DNA from: DATKBT01 sp035546295
Lineage (GTDB): Bacteria > Acidobacteriota > Thermoanaerobaculia > Multivoradales > Multivoraceae
Direction: 5' to 3'
Assembly: GCA_035546295.1 (NCBI GenBank)
Contig: DATKBT010000041.1
Location: 1 to 32,450 of the forward strand
Length of the DNA: 32,450 nt
Under the pieces are notes generated by a model. The model was given only the letters and a program-made list of their open reading frames with translations. It made no database searches and had not been told where the DNA came from. The position numbers and the translations under genes were made by a program. Positions 1 through 7,456 of this stretch are shown here, piece after piece. Each line of letters opens with the position of its first letter. Positions within the stretch are counted from its first letter, which is position 1.

Positions 1-432
1 TCAAAGTTCGATCAAGCCGCTGCGCTCGCCCAGAGAAACGGCTATGGCCTGGTCGACCCAGCCGCGCCCGCTTGCGGGCTTGCGGCGCACGAGTGATCGG
101 CTAGCGGGCTCGTGGTGGTCCACCCGTTGGCCTAGTCGACCTAGCCTGCGGCCGAAGTCGGCGCCCGGACGCAGCCGCCAGGCCCACACCGGGTCTCGGG
201 GGCGCTGAACGACCGCGCGACGAACCTCTCGGGCATGCGGGGCGTCATGGGCTGCAGCTCTCATGATGCCGCGCCGTGTTGCCGCGCTGACGAAGCGGCG
301 ACAGCCGAGACGCAGAGACCACCGCCGGGATCGGAGGCCGAACGCTGCGCCGACCGCTTCGCCTTCGGTCGCCACGCGCGGCGGGCTCGGCCCTGGTCGC
401 GAAGGCGCAACGTTGCCCCTCGAGCCACGTAG
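1..432. other. Upstream region without a supported gene
   Basis: I see no convincing gene here. The long minus-strand frame crossing it (1-684) is dominated by arginine, runs antisense into cysM and is most likely a by-product of high GC. Its last 50 or so codons (minus strand, about 1-160), with a short WVDQA-type stretch, look somewhat more protein-like and could be the tail of a gene ending at the window edge or a decayed transposase end. This is a weak impression only. Confidence 0.3.
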
Positions 433-645
433 ATGGTAAGGTGCATGTGCACTCAGTCGTGCTTCCGGCACGCAGTGACCAGCCTCCACTGCACCTCGCA
501 CTCGCTTCGGGCTTCGAGACTTTCGAGACTTTCGAGACTGACGACCATGGCCGACCCTGGATGTCCTCGCTTCCTTACCCCTCGGGGGCTGGTGTGGCGT
601 CCACAGGCAGTCGCTCCAACGGTCCCGTCGTCCTTCCCGACCTGA
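433..645 (+). promoter_or_regulatory. Possible Cys-codon-rich leader reading frame upstream of cysM
   Basis: A short frame starts at the ATG at 433 and carries TGC (Cys) codons at positions 4, 6, 10 and 20. It runs out of frame into the start of cysM and ends at 645. Cysteine-rich upstream frames that sense cysteine supply through ribosome stalling are known in mycobacteria, and the gene downstream here is a cysteine synthase, so a leader role is reasonable. Against it, the ATG has no clear ribosome binding site, the Cys codons are not consecutive, and the later part of the frame is only the shifted start of cysM. A small palindrome, GTGCA-TG-TGCAC, lies at 441-452. Confidence 0.22.
513..539 (+). 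repeat. Three tandem copies of a 9-bp unit (TTCGAGACT)
   Basis: TTCGAGACT occurs three times head to tail at 513-521, 522-530 and 531-539, just before the likely cysM start. In the longest upstream extension of the cysM frame it would encode three Phe-Glu-Thr triplets. That looks like slippage in a leader rather than protein sequence, and supports a cysM start downstream of it. Confidence 0.85.
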
Positions 646-1523
646 TCGGCGGCACTCCGCTGATCGATCTCTCGGCTCTGTCACCGAGCCGAGACGTCGC
701 CCTCTACGCGAAGGCCGAGCTCGCCAATCCGGGCGGCTCGGTGAAGGACCGCCCGGCCCGGGCGATGATCCTCGACGCCATCGCGCGCGGCGAGCTGACG
801 CGCGAGCGGCGCATCCTGGACGCCACGTCGGGCAACACCGGCATCGCGATCGCCATGCTCGGCGCGGCGATGGGCTATGGCGTGACGCTGTGCCTGCCCC
901 AGAACGCCAGCCCCGAGCGCAAGAAGATCCTGGCCGCCTTCGGCGCCGAGCTGGTCATCACCTCTGCCCTCGAGGGCAGCGACGGAGCGATCCGCGAGGC
1001 CCGCCGGCTCGCCGTCGAGGGGCCCGACCTCTACTGCTACCTGGACCAGTACTCGAACGACCAGAACTGGCAGGCGCACTATCGCACCACCGGACCCGAG
1101 ATCTGGGAGCAGACCGGCGGAGCGGTCACCCACTTCGTCACCGGGCTGGGGACCAGCGGCACGTTCGTGGGCACCGGGCGCTTCCTGCGTGAACGAAACC
1201 CCGAGATCCGGCTCATCTCCTTCGAGCCCGACTCTCCCTTCCACGGCCTCGAGGGGATGAAGCACATGGAGAGCGCGATCGTGCCACCGATCTACGACTC
1301 GTCGCTCGCCGACGAGAACCGGGCGTGCTCGACCGAGCGCGCCTACCGGCAGGTGCGCGAGCTCGCGCGCGACGCGGGTCTGCTGGTCGGCATCTCCTCG
1401 GGGGCCAACGTGTCGATGGCGCTCGAGGTGGCCGCCGAGCTCGATCACGGGACGGTGGTGACCATCCTGTGCGACGGCGCAGACAAGTACCTGTCGGCGA
1501 GCTTCTGGGAGGAGCGGACTTGA
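561..1523 (+). CDS. cysM: Cysteine synthase CysM (PLP-dependent, sulfur-carrier type)
   Basis: Fold-type II PLP enzyme that makes cysteine from an activated serine. The PLP lysine lies in a GGSVKDRPA motif, the substrate loop is TSGNTG, and the phosphate-binding loop is GTSGT, all in the usual order. From the ATG at 561 the protein has 320 residues, close to mycobacterial CysM. A GTG at 594 with a purine-rich GGGGG five bases upstream would give 309 residues and is an equally good start; the reading frame is open back to 441 but that extension contains the 9-bp repeats. Its stop overlaps the start of the JAMM protease gene, and a CysO-type carrier and MoeZ follow. The context therefore points to CysO thiocarboxylate as sulfur donor rather than free sulfide. 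The family is certain, the donor is inferred. Confidence 0.9.
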   Translation: MSSLPYPSGAGVASTGSRSNGPVVLPDLIGGTPLIDLSALSPSRDVALYAKAELANPGGSVKDRPARAMILDAIARGELTRERRILDATSGNTGIAIAMLGAAMGYGVTLCLPQNASPERKKILAAFGAELVITSALEGSDGAIREARRLAVEGPDLYCYLDQYSNDQNWQAHYRTTGPEIWEQTGGAVTHFVTGLGTSGTFVGTGRFLRERNPEIRLISFEPDSPFHGLEGMKHMESAIVPPIYDSSLADENRACSTERAYRQVRELARDAGLLVGISSGANVSMALEVAAELDHGTVVTILCDGADKYLSASFWEERT

Positions 1524-1957
1524 GCCTCCAGATCGAACCCGCGACACTCGACGAGATCCGTCGCCACGGCGCCGAGGCCTACCCCGAGGAGTGCTGCGGC
1601 GTGATGATCGGAACGGTCGAAGCAGACATCTCGAGGGTGTCGAGGCTGGTTCCGGCCGACAACACGCGCGAGGACGCGGCCCGCAACAACCGCTACCTGA
1701 TCGACCCGCGAACCGTCCTCCGCTGCCAGCGCGAGGCTCGCGAGTCGGGTCACGACATCGTCGGCTACTACCACTCACATCCCGATCATCCGGCGCGGCC
1801 CAGCGACTTCGACCGCGAGCACGCTTGGCCCGGCACCAGCTACGTCATCGTCGCCGTCGAGGACGGCGAGCCGGTCGACGTGCGAAGCTGGAGGCTGACC
1901 GACGACCGGTCCGCCTTCGAGGAGGAGCCGGTGCTGGCGGTCGCGCTGCCGACTTGA
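1520..1957 (+). CDS. mec: JAMM/MPN+ metalloprotease of the CysO pathway (Mec-like)
   Basis: Zinc isopeptidase of 145 residues. The JAMM signature is intact: catalytic Glu at about residue 24 in PEECCG, then H85-S-H87-P, S95 and D98 with the canonical spacing (HxHP-x6-S-x2-D). In Mycobacterium tuberculosis, Mec releases cysteine from the CysO-cysteine adduct; related JAMM proteins trim carrier C-termini. Here it may do both, because the adjacent CysO has a tail after its Gly-Gly. The start is a TTG at 1520, chosen because GGGAGGAG (1507-1514) lies five bases upstream and because it overlaps the cysM stop as TTGA, which implies translational coupling. The frame extends further upstream, but that part is antisense-like sequence inside cysM. 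Confidence 0.88.
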   Translation: MSLQIEPATLDEIRRHGAEAYPEECCGVMIGTVEADISRVSRLVPADNTREDAARNNRYLIDPRTVLRCQREARESGHDIVGYYHSHPDHPARPSDFDREHAWPGTSYVIVAVEDGEPVDVRSWRLTDDRSAFEEEPVLAVALPT

Positions 1958-2028
1958 GGCTGCTCGAGCCCGTCGGCGTCATCGGTTTCGTCCACCCCTC
2001 GGCCGATCGATCCGTCTCGATCCATCCG

Positions 2029-2052
2029 TCCAGCGATACCTCCAGCGATACC
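2029..2052 (+). repeat. 12-bp direct repeat upstream of cysO
   Basis: TCCAGCGATACC occurs twice in tandem (2029-2040 and 2041-2052), immediately before the cysO ribosome binding site AGGAG at 2056-2060. It lies in the 109-base gap between mec and cysO. No function is evident; it may simply be a local duplication. Confidence 0.8.
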
Positions 2053-2066
2053 GTCAGGAGTCTCAG

Positions 2067-2363
2067 ATGTCCGTCGCGATCCAGATCCCCACTCCGCTTC
2101 GCCGCTTCACCGACGAGAAGGGCGAGGTCACCGTCCAGGCCGCCACCGTGGGAGAGGCCATGAAGGCGCTCGTCGAAACCTACGACGCGCTGCGCCCCCA
2201 CCTCTACACGGAGGAGGGCAACCTGCGCAGCTTCGTGAACCTGTTCAAGAACGACGAGGACGTGAGGTTCCTCGAGCGCGAGGGTACGCCACTGCAGGAC
2301 GGCGACCAGCTCACGATCATCCCCTCGATCGCGGGTGGCGCGGCGCGGGAGGGCCGGCGATGA
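2067..2363 (+). CDS. cysO: Sulfur carrier protein CysO (MoaD/ThiS family) with C-terminal tail
   Basis: Ubiquitin-like sulfur carrier of 98 residues. It resembles mycobacterial CysO, including a shared NDEDVRF segment and the closing TIIPSIAGG. In working carriers the terminal glycine is adenylated and converted to a thiocarboxylate. Here Gly90-Gly91 is followed by seven residues (AAREGRR), so the glycine is masked. The likely reading is processing by the neighbouring JAMM protease, as for QbsE/QbsD and HcyS/HcyD. The tail codons also contain the ribosome binding site of moeZ (GGGAGGG, 2347-2353), so the extension may partly serve translational coupling. The ATG at 2067 has AGGAG six bases upstream, and the stop overlaps the moeZ start as ATGA. 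Confidence 0.92.
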   Translation: MSVAIQIPTPLRRFTDEKGEVTVQAATVGEAMKALVETYDALRPHLYTEEGNLRSFVNLFKNDEDVRFLEREGTPLQDGDQLTIIPSIAGGAAREGRR

Positions 2364-3538
2364 CGACCGCCACCGCCCCTCCGCAGAGCCTCCCCGCGCT
2401 CTCCCTCGAGGAGATCCGGCGCTACTCCCGCCACCTGATCCTTCCCGAGATCGGCAGCGAGGGTCAGCGCAGGCTCAAGGCCGCCCGGGTGCTGTGCATC
2501 GGCACCGGCGGGCTCGGCTCGCCGCTCGGCATGTACCTGGCCGCCGCCGGCGTCGGCACCCTCGGGCTGGTCGACTTCGACGTGGTCGACGAATCGAACC
2601 TCCACCGGCAGGTGCTCTACAGCGAGGGGGACGTCGGGCGGCCCAAGATCGAGGCCGCGGTCGACCGGCTGCAGCAGGTCAATCCGCACGTCCGCTTCGT
2701 CAAGCACGAAATCCGGCTCGACTCCTCGAACGCGCTCGAGCTGTTCGCCGACTACGACCTCGTCGTCGACGGCACCGACAACTTCCCCACCCGCTACCTG
2801 GTCAACGACGCCTGCGTGCTCTCCGGCAAGCCCAACGTCTACGGCTCGATCTTCCGCTTCGAAGGTCAGGTCTCGGTGTTCTGGGGAGCGCGCGGCCCGT
2901 GCTACCGCTGCCTGTTCCCCGAGCCGCCGCCTCCGGGTCTCGTGCCTTCGTGCGCCGAGGGTGGCGTCCTCGGCGTGCTGCCCGGCATCATCGGCTGCCT
3001 GCAGGCGAACGAAGCGATCAAGCTGATCGTCGAACAGGGGGAGCCGATGATCGGCCGGCTCCTGCTGTTCGATGCGTTGCGCATGCGCTTTCGCGAGCTC
3101 AAGCTGAAGAAGGACCCGGCGTGCCCCATCTGCTCGGAGCACCCGACCCAGACCGAGCTGATCGACTACGTCGAGTTCTGCGGCCTGCCGCCGGTCGGTC
3201 AGGAGGAGGAGCCCGACCCCGAGATCGACGTCTCTGTGGCCCAGCTCGACGCGTGGATGCGCGCCGGCGAGCACGTCACCCTGGTCGACGTCCGCACCGA
3301 CCAGGAGCGCGAGATCGCCCGCATCGACGGCGCCCGCCACATCCCGGTGACAGAGCTCGAACGCCGGCTCGCGGAGCTCGATCCCGACGACCGCATCGTC
3401 ATCCACTGCCACAAGGGACCGCGCTCGACGCGCGCCACCCACCTGCTCCGCGCGGCCGGCTACCGGCGGGTGTACAACCTGGCCGGTGGGATCGATGCGT
3501 GGAGCCGGGAGGTCGATCCGGAGGTGCCCCGTTACTGA
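2360..3538 (+). CDS. moeZ: MoeZ-like adenylyltransferase/sulfurtransferase (ThiF-rhodanese fusion)
   Basis: Cytosolic E1-like enzyme of 392 residues that activates the carrier C-terminus with ATP and then supplies sulfur. The N-terminal ThiF/MoeB domain has the nucleotide loop GTGGLG (48-53), a conserved Cys in SCAEGG (Cys198), and two zinc CxxC pairs (181/184 and 255/258). The C-terminal rhodanese domain (about 285-392) carries its persulfide Cys350 in CHKGPRS, which is intact. The length and domain order match mycobacterial MoeZ and MoeB-rhodanese proteins. The start overlaps the cysO stop by four bases with a strong ribosome binding site, so carrier and activating enzyme are translationally coupled. 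MoeZ may also serve a molybdopterin carrier elsewhere in the genome, but no molybdenum cofactor genes are in this window. Confidence 0.92.
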   Translation: MTTATAPPQSLPALSLEEIRRYSRHLILPEIGSEGQRRLKAARVLCIGTGGLGSPLGMYLAAAGVGTLGLVDFDVVDESNLHRQVLYSEGDVGRPKIEAAVDRLQQVNPHVRFVKHEIRLDSSNALELFADYDLVVDGTDNFPTRYLVNDACVLSGKPNVYGSIFRFEGQVSVFWGARGPCYRCLFPEPPPPGLVPSCAEGGVLGVLPGIIGCLQANEAIKLIVEQGEPMIGRLLLFDALRMRFRELKLKKDPACPICSEHPTQTELIDYVEFCGLPPVGQEEEPDPEIDVSVAQLDAWMRAGEHVTLVDVRTDQEREIARIDGARHIPVTELERRLAELDPDDRIVIHCHKGPRSTRATHLLRAAGYRRVYNLAGGIDAWSREVDPEVPRY

Positions 3539-3545
3539 CCGGCTG

Positions 3546-3600
3546 GCTCTGGGAGCAGCGCGACGACCCGCTGGTCGCGGCGACTCGCGGCTCCCAGGGC
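3546..3600 (+). terminator. Branched inverted repeat just after moeZ
   Basis: GCTCTGGGAGC (3546-3556) pairs with GCTCCCAGGGC (3590-3600) through one G-T wobble. The enclosed stretch holds a second hairpin, CGCGAC (3559-3564) with GTCGCG (3574-3579). It starts eight bases after the moeZ stop, where a transcript end is expected. There is no T-run, so intrinsic termination is uncertain; the structure could instead protect the 3' end of the mRNA. Confidence 0.4.
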
Positions 3601-3706
3601 CGCTCCACTTGGACCTCGGCCGGGGATCTGGCACTATCCGTCGAGACCGTCCCAGCCTCGATCGCCTCCGGGCTCCAAAGCAAGTAGGTGCCTGAGGCTC
3701 CCCACG

Positions 3707-4042
3707 ATGTCCTCTCGAAAGAACCACCCGACGAGCATCGTCGTCCTCACCCCGCCCGAAGTGGCGTTCCTGACCAAGATCACCAACGGGCGGCCGCAGG
3801 AGCCAGGGATCTCGAAGGAGGTCAAGCGCGTCCTCCACGATCGGCTCCTCGACCTGGCGGCCCTCGGCGACGACGCGCAGGACCGTTACGTGTTCACGGT
3901 CAGCCGTCCCGAGATCGAGCAGCTCCACATGATCACGAAGTCCGCGTACAGCTTCATCACGGAGAGCGAGCGGCGGGCGCGACTCGTGCTGCGCGAGAAG
4001 ATGTCGGTCGCCAGCCGCGAGCTCGGCATCAATCTCACGTAG
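3707..4042 (+). CDS. Small conserved-looking protein of unknown function
   Basis: A protein of 111 residues, with no signal peptide or membrane segment. It is rich in charged residues with alternating hydrophobic positions, suggesting a small helical cytosolic protein. I do not recognise a family. The ATG at 3707 is preceded at a slightly long distance by GAGG (about 3693). Codon use has the strong GC third-position bias of genuine neighbours, and the frame fills the space between moeZ and a convergent gene whose stop lies only eight bases away. It is about 170 bases from moeZ and separated from it by an inverted repeat, so it is probably transcribed on its own. Confidence 0.6.
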   Translation: MSSRKNHPTSIVVLTPPEVAFLTKITNGRPQEPGISKEVKRVLHDRLLDLAALGDDAQDRYVFTVSRPEIEQLHMITKSAYSFITESERRARLVLREKMSVASRELGINLT

Positions 4043-4050
4043 CCGAGTGG

Positions 4051-5448
4051 TCAGTCCGCGTCGGCAGGCTCGATCCGGTACAGACGGATCTTCTTGAGCA
4101 GGGTCTTGTAGCTGACCGCGAGACGCCGTGCCGCACGCCGCCGGTTCCACCGCTCCAGCTCGAGGGCGCGCACGATCGCGGGCCGCTCCGCTTCCTTCAC
4201 CGCTCGTCCCGCGACCTCCCGCAGGCTCTCGGCCGGGGCGGCGGGCGGGGAGCTCCGACGGATCCGATCGCGGCGCATTCCGCCCGAGTCGAGCTGCTCG
4301 AGCGCCCAGTCGACGTCGCCCATCACCGCGGCGGCCTTGAGCACGTTCTCGAGCTCCCGCACGTTGCCGGGCCACGGGTGGGACAGCAGCGCTCTCTTCA
4401 GGGTCGGAGTGAGCGACAACGCAGTACGTCCATACTGGCGCGAGTAGGTCTCCAGGAGCCCGCCCGCGATCGCCAGGAGGTCCTCGGGGCGATCCCGCAG
4501 CGGCGGTACGTAGAGGTCGATGACCTTGAGCCTGAAGTACAGATCCTCCCGGAAGGAGCCGTCCTCGATCGCCTGCTCGAGAGAGACGTTGGTCGTCGAG
4601 CAGATGCGGGCGCGGCAGCGGATCTGACGCGTGCCGCCGAGGCGCATGAAGCCGCCGTCCTGCAGGACTCCGAGCAGCTTGGCCTGAAGCGAGACCCGCA
4701 TCTCCGAGATCTCGTCGAGCAGCATCGTGCCCCCGTTCGCCAGCTCGAACTGGCCGGGCTTCGTGCTCGACGCCCCGGTGAAGGCGCCCTTCTCGTAACC
4801 GAAGAGCTCGCTCTCCAGGAGCTCCTCGGGGATGGCGGCGCAGTTCACCTTGACGAAGGGCGACGTCGCCAGCGTGGAGTGCCGGTGGATGTACCTGGCG
4901 ACGACCTCCTTGCCGACCCCGCTCTCTCCCTGGATGAGCACCGTGACGTCCGACTCGGCGATCCGGCGGGCCGTCCTCTTCAAGGCCACGGTGCTCGGCG
5001 AAACCGCGATGAAATCGTCGGCGAGGCCACGGCTCCCGAGGCCGTCGTCGGCGGCTCCCTCCGGCGATCCGGAGGACCGCTGGGCGCGGGCGAGCACCTC
5101 CTCGATCGTGGCCGACAGGCGGGACTCGCCCTCGGAGCCGCTGAGGCAGTCGGCGGCCCCGAGACGAACGGCGCGTGTGGCGCTCCGGCGGTCGAGGCCG
5201 TCAGAGAACAGGATCACGGGAATCTTGCCCGCCTCCTCGAGGACGGTCTCGAGGTGTCTCAACGACGGATCGCGACCCGGCTCCGCGCGATAGAGGATCG
5301 CAGCCGGGGATCCCTGCGACAGCCGAACGACATCCGTGGCGCGAGCTGCGGTCGAAACGCGGTAGCCGAGCCTGGCGAGCTGCTGGCTGGCCCGTTCGCG
5401 CAGCACGGGATCGTCGCTGACGACTCCGACCCGACTGCCCAATCCCAT
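4051..5448 (-). CDS. Sigma54-dependent NtrC-family activator with degenerate receiver
   Basis: Enhancer-binding protein, about 465 residues from the ATG at 5448. The N-terminal 120 residues have receiver-like secondary structure, but the place of the phosphoacceptor Asp reads AILYRAEPG, so no normal aspartate is visible. The central AAA+ domain is complete: Walker A GESGVGKE near residue 174, the sigma54-contacting GAFTGA near 220, Walker B GGTMLLDE near 239, and a DLYFRL segment. The C-terminus is a Fis-type helix-turn-helix (about 435-456). The start at 5448 was chosen for GGAG six bases upstream; in-frame ATGs at 5460 and 5502 are alternatives. The protein may respond to binding or expression level rather than phosphorylation. 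No partner histidine kinase lies nearby, and I saw no good sigma54 promoter in the window. Confidence 0.9.
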   Translation of the reverse strand: MGLGSRVGVVSDDPVLRERASQQLARLGYRVSTAARATDVVRLSQGSPAAILYRAEPGRDPSLRHLETVLEEAGKIPVILFSDGLDRRSATRAVRLGAADCLSGSEGESRLSATIEEVLARAQRSSGSPEGAADDGLGSRGLADDFIAVSPSTVALKRTARRIAESDVTVLIQGESGVGKEVVARYIHRHSTLATSPFVKVNCAAIPEELLESELFGYEKGAFTGASSTKPGQFELANGGTMLLDEISEMRVSLQAKLLGVLQDGGFMRLGGTRQIRCRARICSTTNVSLEQAIEDGSFREDLYFRLKVIDLYVPPLRDRPEDLLAIAGGLLETYSRQYGRTALSLTPTLKRALLSHPWPGNVRELENVLKAAAVMGDVDWALEQLDSGGMRRDRIRRSSPPAAPAESLREVAGRAVKEAERPAIVRALELERWNRRRAARRLAVSYKTLLKKIRLYRIEPADAD

Positions 5449-5861
5449 CGCAGACTCCATGCCCCATCTCACCGCGGGTAGACGAGAAGCACCTATAGAC
5501 ATTGCAGCGAACCACCTTCGCAGGAAGCCATGATTCTAACAGGGAAACACCCGCGCTGGGCTCGACGAGAACCATCGAGACTGCGCGACGACCGGTCGGT
5601 ACGGTTCACGAGATCGTGGCCGGAATCCGGAAACGGCCTCGCTCCAGCCGACGCGAGCCGCAACCGGCCGGAGACCGAACGAGCGGCGCCTCCCCCGAGA
5701 GAGCGTGGCGCCCTCTGTCTGCTGACGGGGCTCGAGAGCCGTGGCAGGAGCTCGGGCGCGATGCCGATCACCCCAATCGGCGATGCCGGACCCGCACCTC
5801 GGCCGGAAAACGATTCGGCGCGAGCCGGACGGGCCCCGGCTCGCGACCCTCGACTTGTAAC
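5449..5861. other. Intergenic region between the sigma54 activator and the Ig-like protein
   Basis: Both flanking genes are on the minus strand, so this is the 5' region of the activator and the 3' region of the Ig-like protein gene. I see no clear terminator, no consensus sigma70 or sigma54 promoter, and no convincing gene. Plus-strand frames here run antisense into the Ig-like gene and look spurious. Confidence 0.4.
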
Positions 5862-7175
5862 TCAGTCGCCGCTGGCTGCAGCCGCGTCTGCCTTCGACGA
5901 ACCGGCGGCTCCGCGATCCGTGGCGACCGCCTCCGCCGACGGATCGTCCGCCGACGCGAGCTCGAAGGTCCGCTCGCTCACCCCCTCTGTCGGGTTGCCC
6001 GCGAGATCGGCGATCTCGTTGCGGAGCTGGATCGCGTAGGTCGAGCCCTCGGCCCAGGGGTTCTCGGGAACGAAGGTCCAGCGAGTCCCACCGTTGCTCA
6101 GGCGCGAGGAGCCGTCGACCTCCTCTCGGTCGTCGAGGTCGACGACCTGGAAGGCACGCTCGAGCGTCAGGTGGTCGAGAGGCTCCGGAAAGTCGATCGT
6201 CACCGGAGCGCGCTCGGACCTCGGCTCGCCGACCTCGAACTCGGCCCACTCGGGCGCCTTGCGGTCCCTCTCGTGGGTGAGGAAGACCCGGTCCTGCGTG
6301 GGGGCGATCAGTCGGCCCTCCGCGTCCCGCCAGCTCCGCGAGATGCGAAGCCGGTAGCGGTGGCCGCTGTCGAGCAACGGCTCGGCCTCGCCCTCCTCGT
6401 TCCTCACCAGCAGCGGCAGCAGGATGCGCGTCCGCCTCTCGTTCCACACCGGCTCGATCCCGGTCTCCCGCAACGACAGCGGCTTGCGTTCGTCGACCAG
6501 CAGCTCGATGTGATCGAGCGGATCCTCCTTCCCCATCGGGCGCGAGAGCTCGACCTCGATCAGGCCGAGATTCGCCGGGATCAGGTCGGTCGCCGGATGA
6601 ATCGAGACCACCGACGTCGGTGACGGCGCGCCGCGCCGTTCTGGCGTGAGCTCGAGCGTCGGACCGTCGGCCCAGCGGGCGACGTAGTCGACCGACTCCT
6701 CGAAGGGGCGGTTCGGATAGAAGACGATTGAATCACCGTCGATCTCCCACGATCCCTGGACCGGGCGACCATCCGCCTCGACCGAGAACAGAGCCGGCCA
6801 CTCCCGGGCATCCAGCGGCTTCTCGGCCAGCCTCTCCAGGGTCTCGGGAGCGATGTCCACGGCCGCGATCGCCTCGGGACGACCCTCCTCGTCGGTGAGC
6901 ACCGTCAACTCCGCGGGAGGCGCGATCTCCCCTGCGGCATCGCTCGACAGCATCGGTCCCGTCACCGCCAGCGCCAGAGTGGCGATCACGACGATGCCCA
7001 CGAGGATCACTGCAAAGACGCGCAGCGAGCTTTGCTCGGGCTTGGGAGGCTGAAGACGAGCCGTCCAGAAGCCGGGCGTTGCGTCCTCCTCGTGAGGCAC
7101 TCCATGCTCGGCCGCCGGCGGCCCCTCAGTGGTCTGATTCTGCAAGTGCTGTTCGGACGTGTGCTGTTCTGACAT
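5862..7175 (-). CDS. Membrane-anchored protein with bacterial Ig-like (Big_5) domains
   Basis: A protein of 437 residues: a polar cytoplasmic N-terminus of about 50 residues, one membrane helix at about 52-74, then an extracytoplasmic region. That region shows at least two Ig-like units of the SbsA/Big_5 kind. One includes a PANLGLIEVELSRPM segment; the other ends with the typical close IADLAGNP before a Ser/Ala-rich tail. Such domains cap structures or mediate contacts at the cell surface; no catalytic motif is visible. The ATG at 7175 was chosen over an upstream one at 7346 because AAGGAG precedes it by ten bases and the extra N-terminus is arginine-rich and implausible. The next upstream gene on the same strand also encodes a single-helix extracytoplasmic protein, so the two could act together, though 281 bases separate them. 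Confidence 0.75.
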   Translation of the reverse strand: MSEQHTSEQHLQNQTTEGPPAAEHGVPHEEDATPGFWTARLQPPKPEQSSLRVFAVILVGIVVIATLALAVTGPMLSSDAAGEIAPPAELTVLTDEEGRPEAIAAVDIAPETLERLAEKPLDAREWPALFSVEADGRPVQGSWEIDGDSIVFYPNRPFEESVDYVARWADGPTLELTPERRGAPSPTSVVSIHPATDLIPANLGLIEVELSRPMGKEDPLDHIELLVDERKPLSLRETGIEPVWNERRTRILLPLLVRNEEGEAEPLLDSGHRYRLRISRSWRDAEGRLIAPTQDRVFLTHERDRKAPEWAEFEVGEPRSERAPVTIDFPEPLDHLTLERAFQVVDLDDREEVDGSSRLSNGGTRWTFVPENPWAEGSTYAIQLRNEIADLAGNPTEGVSERTFELASADDPSAEAVATDRGAAGSSKADAAAASGD

Positions 7176-7456
7176 GGCACGTGGTCTCCTTCGGGACGCG
7201 GAACATGGAACCCCGAGACGGAAAGGCGCTCGAAGCGTTCCACGACCGATCCGGAAGCAACCAGCGTGCCAGAGATCCATGATCCGGGTTACCGCGCTGC
7301 GCGCCCGTGCCCAGAGAGCCCCCTTTCGCGAGATTTCCGGAATCACACGCTCAGAACGCTCGATCAGGCTCCGACCGCAGCCGCCGACCTACCGTCACCC
7401 CGAAGACCACTGTCACCCTTCGAGCGCGGGAGTTCCACTTCCGGCGGCTAGCCGGA

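Noticed and set aside
1..684. A 227-codon minus-strand frame at the window start
   Set aside because: Mostly Arg-rich and antisense to cysM; only the last part is faintly protein-like.
3629..3645. TGGCAC as a sigma54 -24 element before the small unknown gene
   Set aside because: The expected GC of the -12 element is missing at the right spacing, despite the nearby sigma54 activator gene.
2204..4375. Long minus-strand frame opposite cysO/moeZ
   Set aside because: Antisense to well-identified genes and dominated by Arg, Ala and Gly; a by-product of GC-rich codon use.
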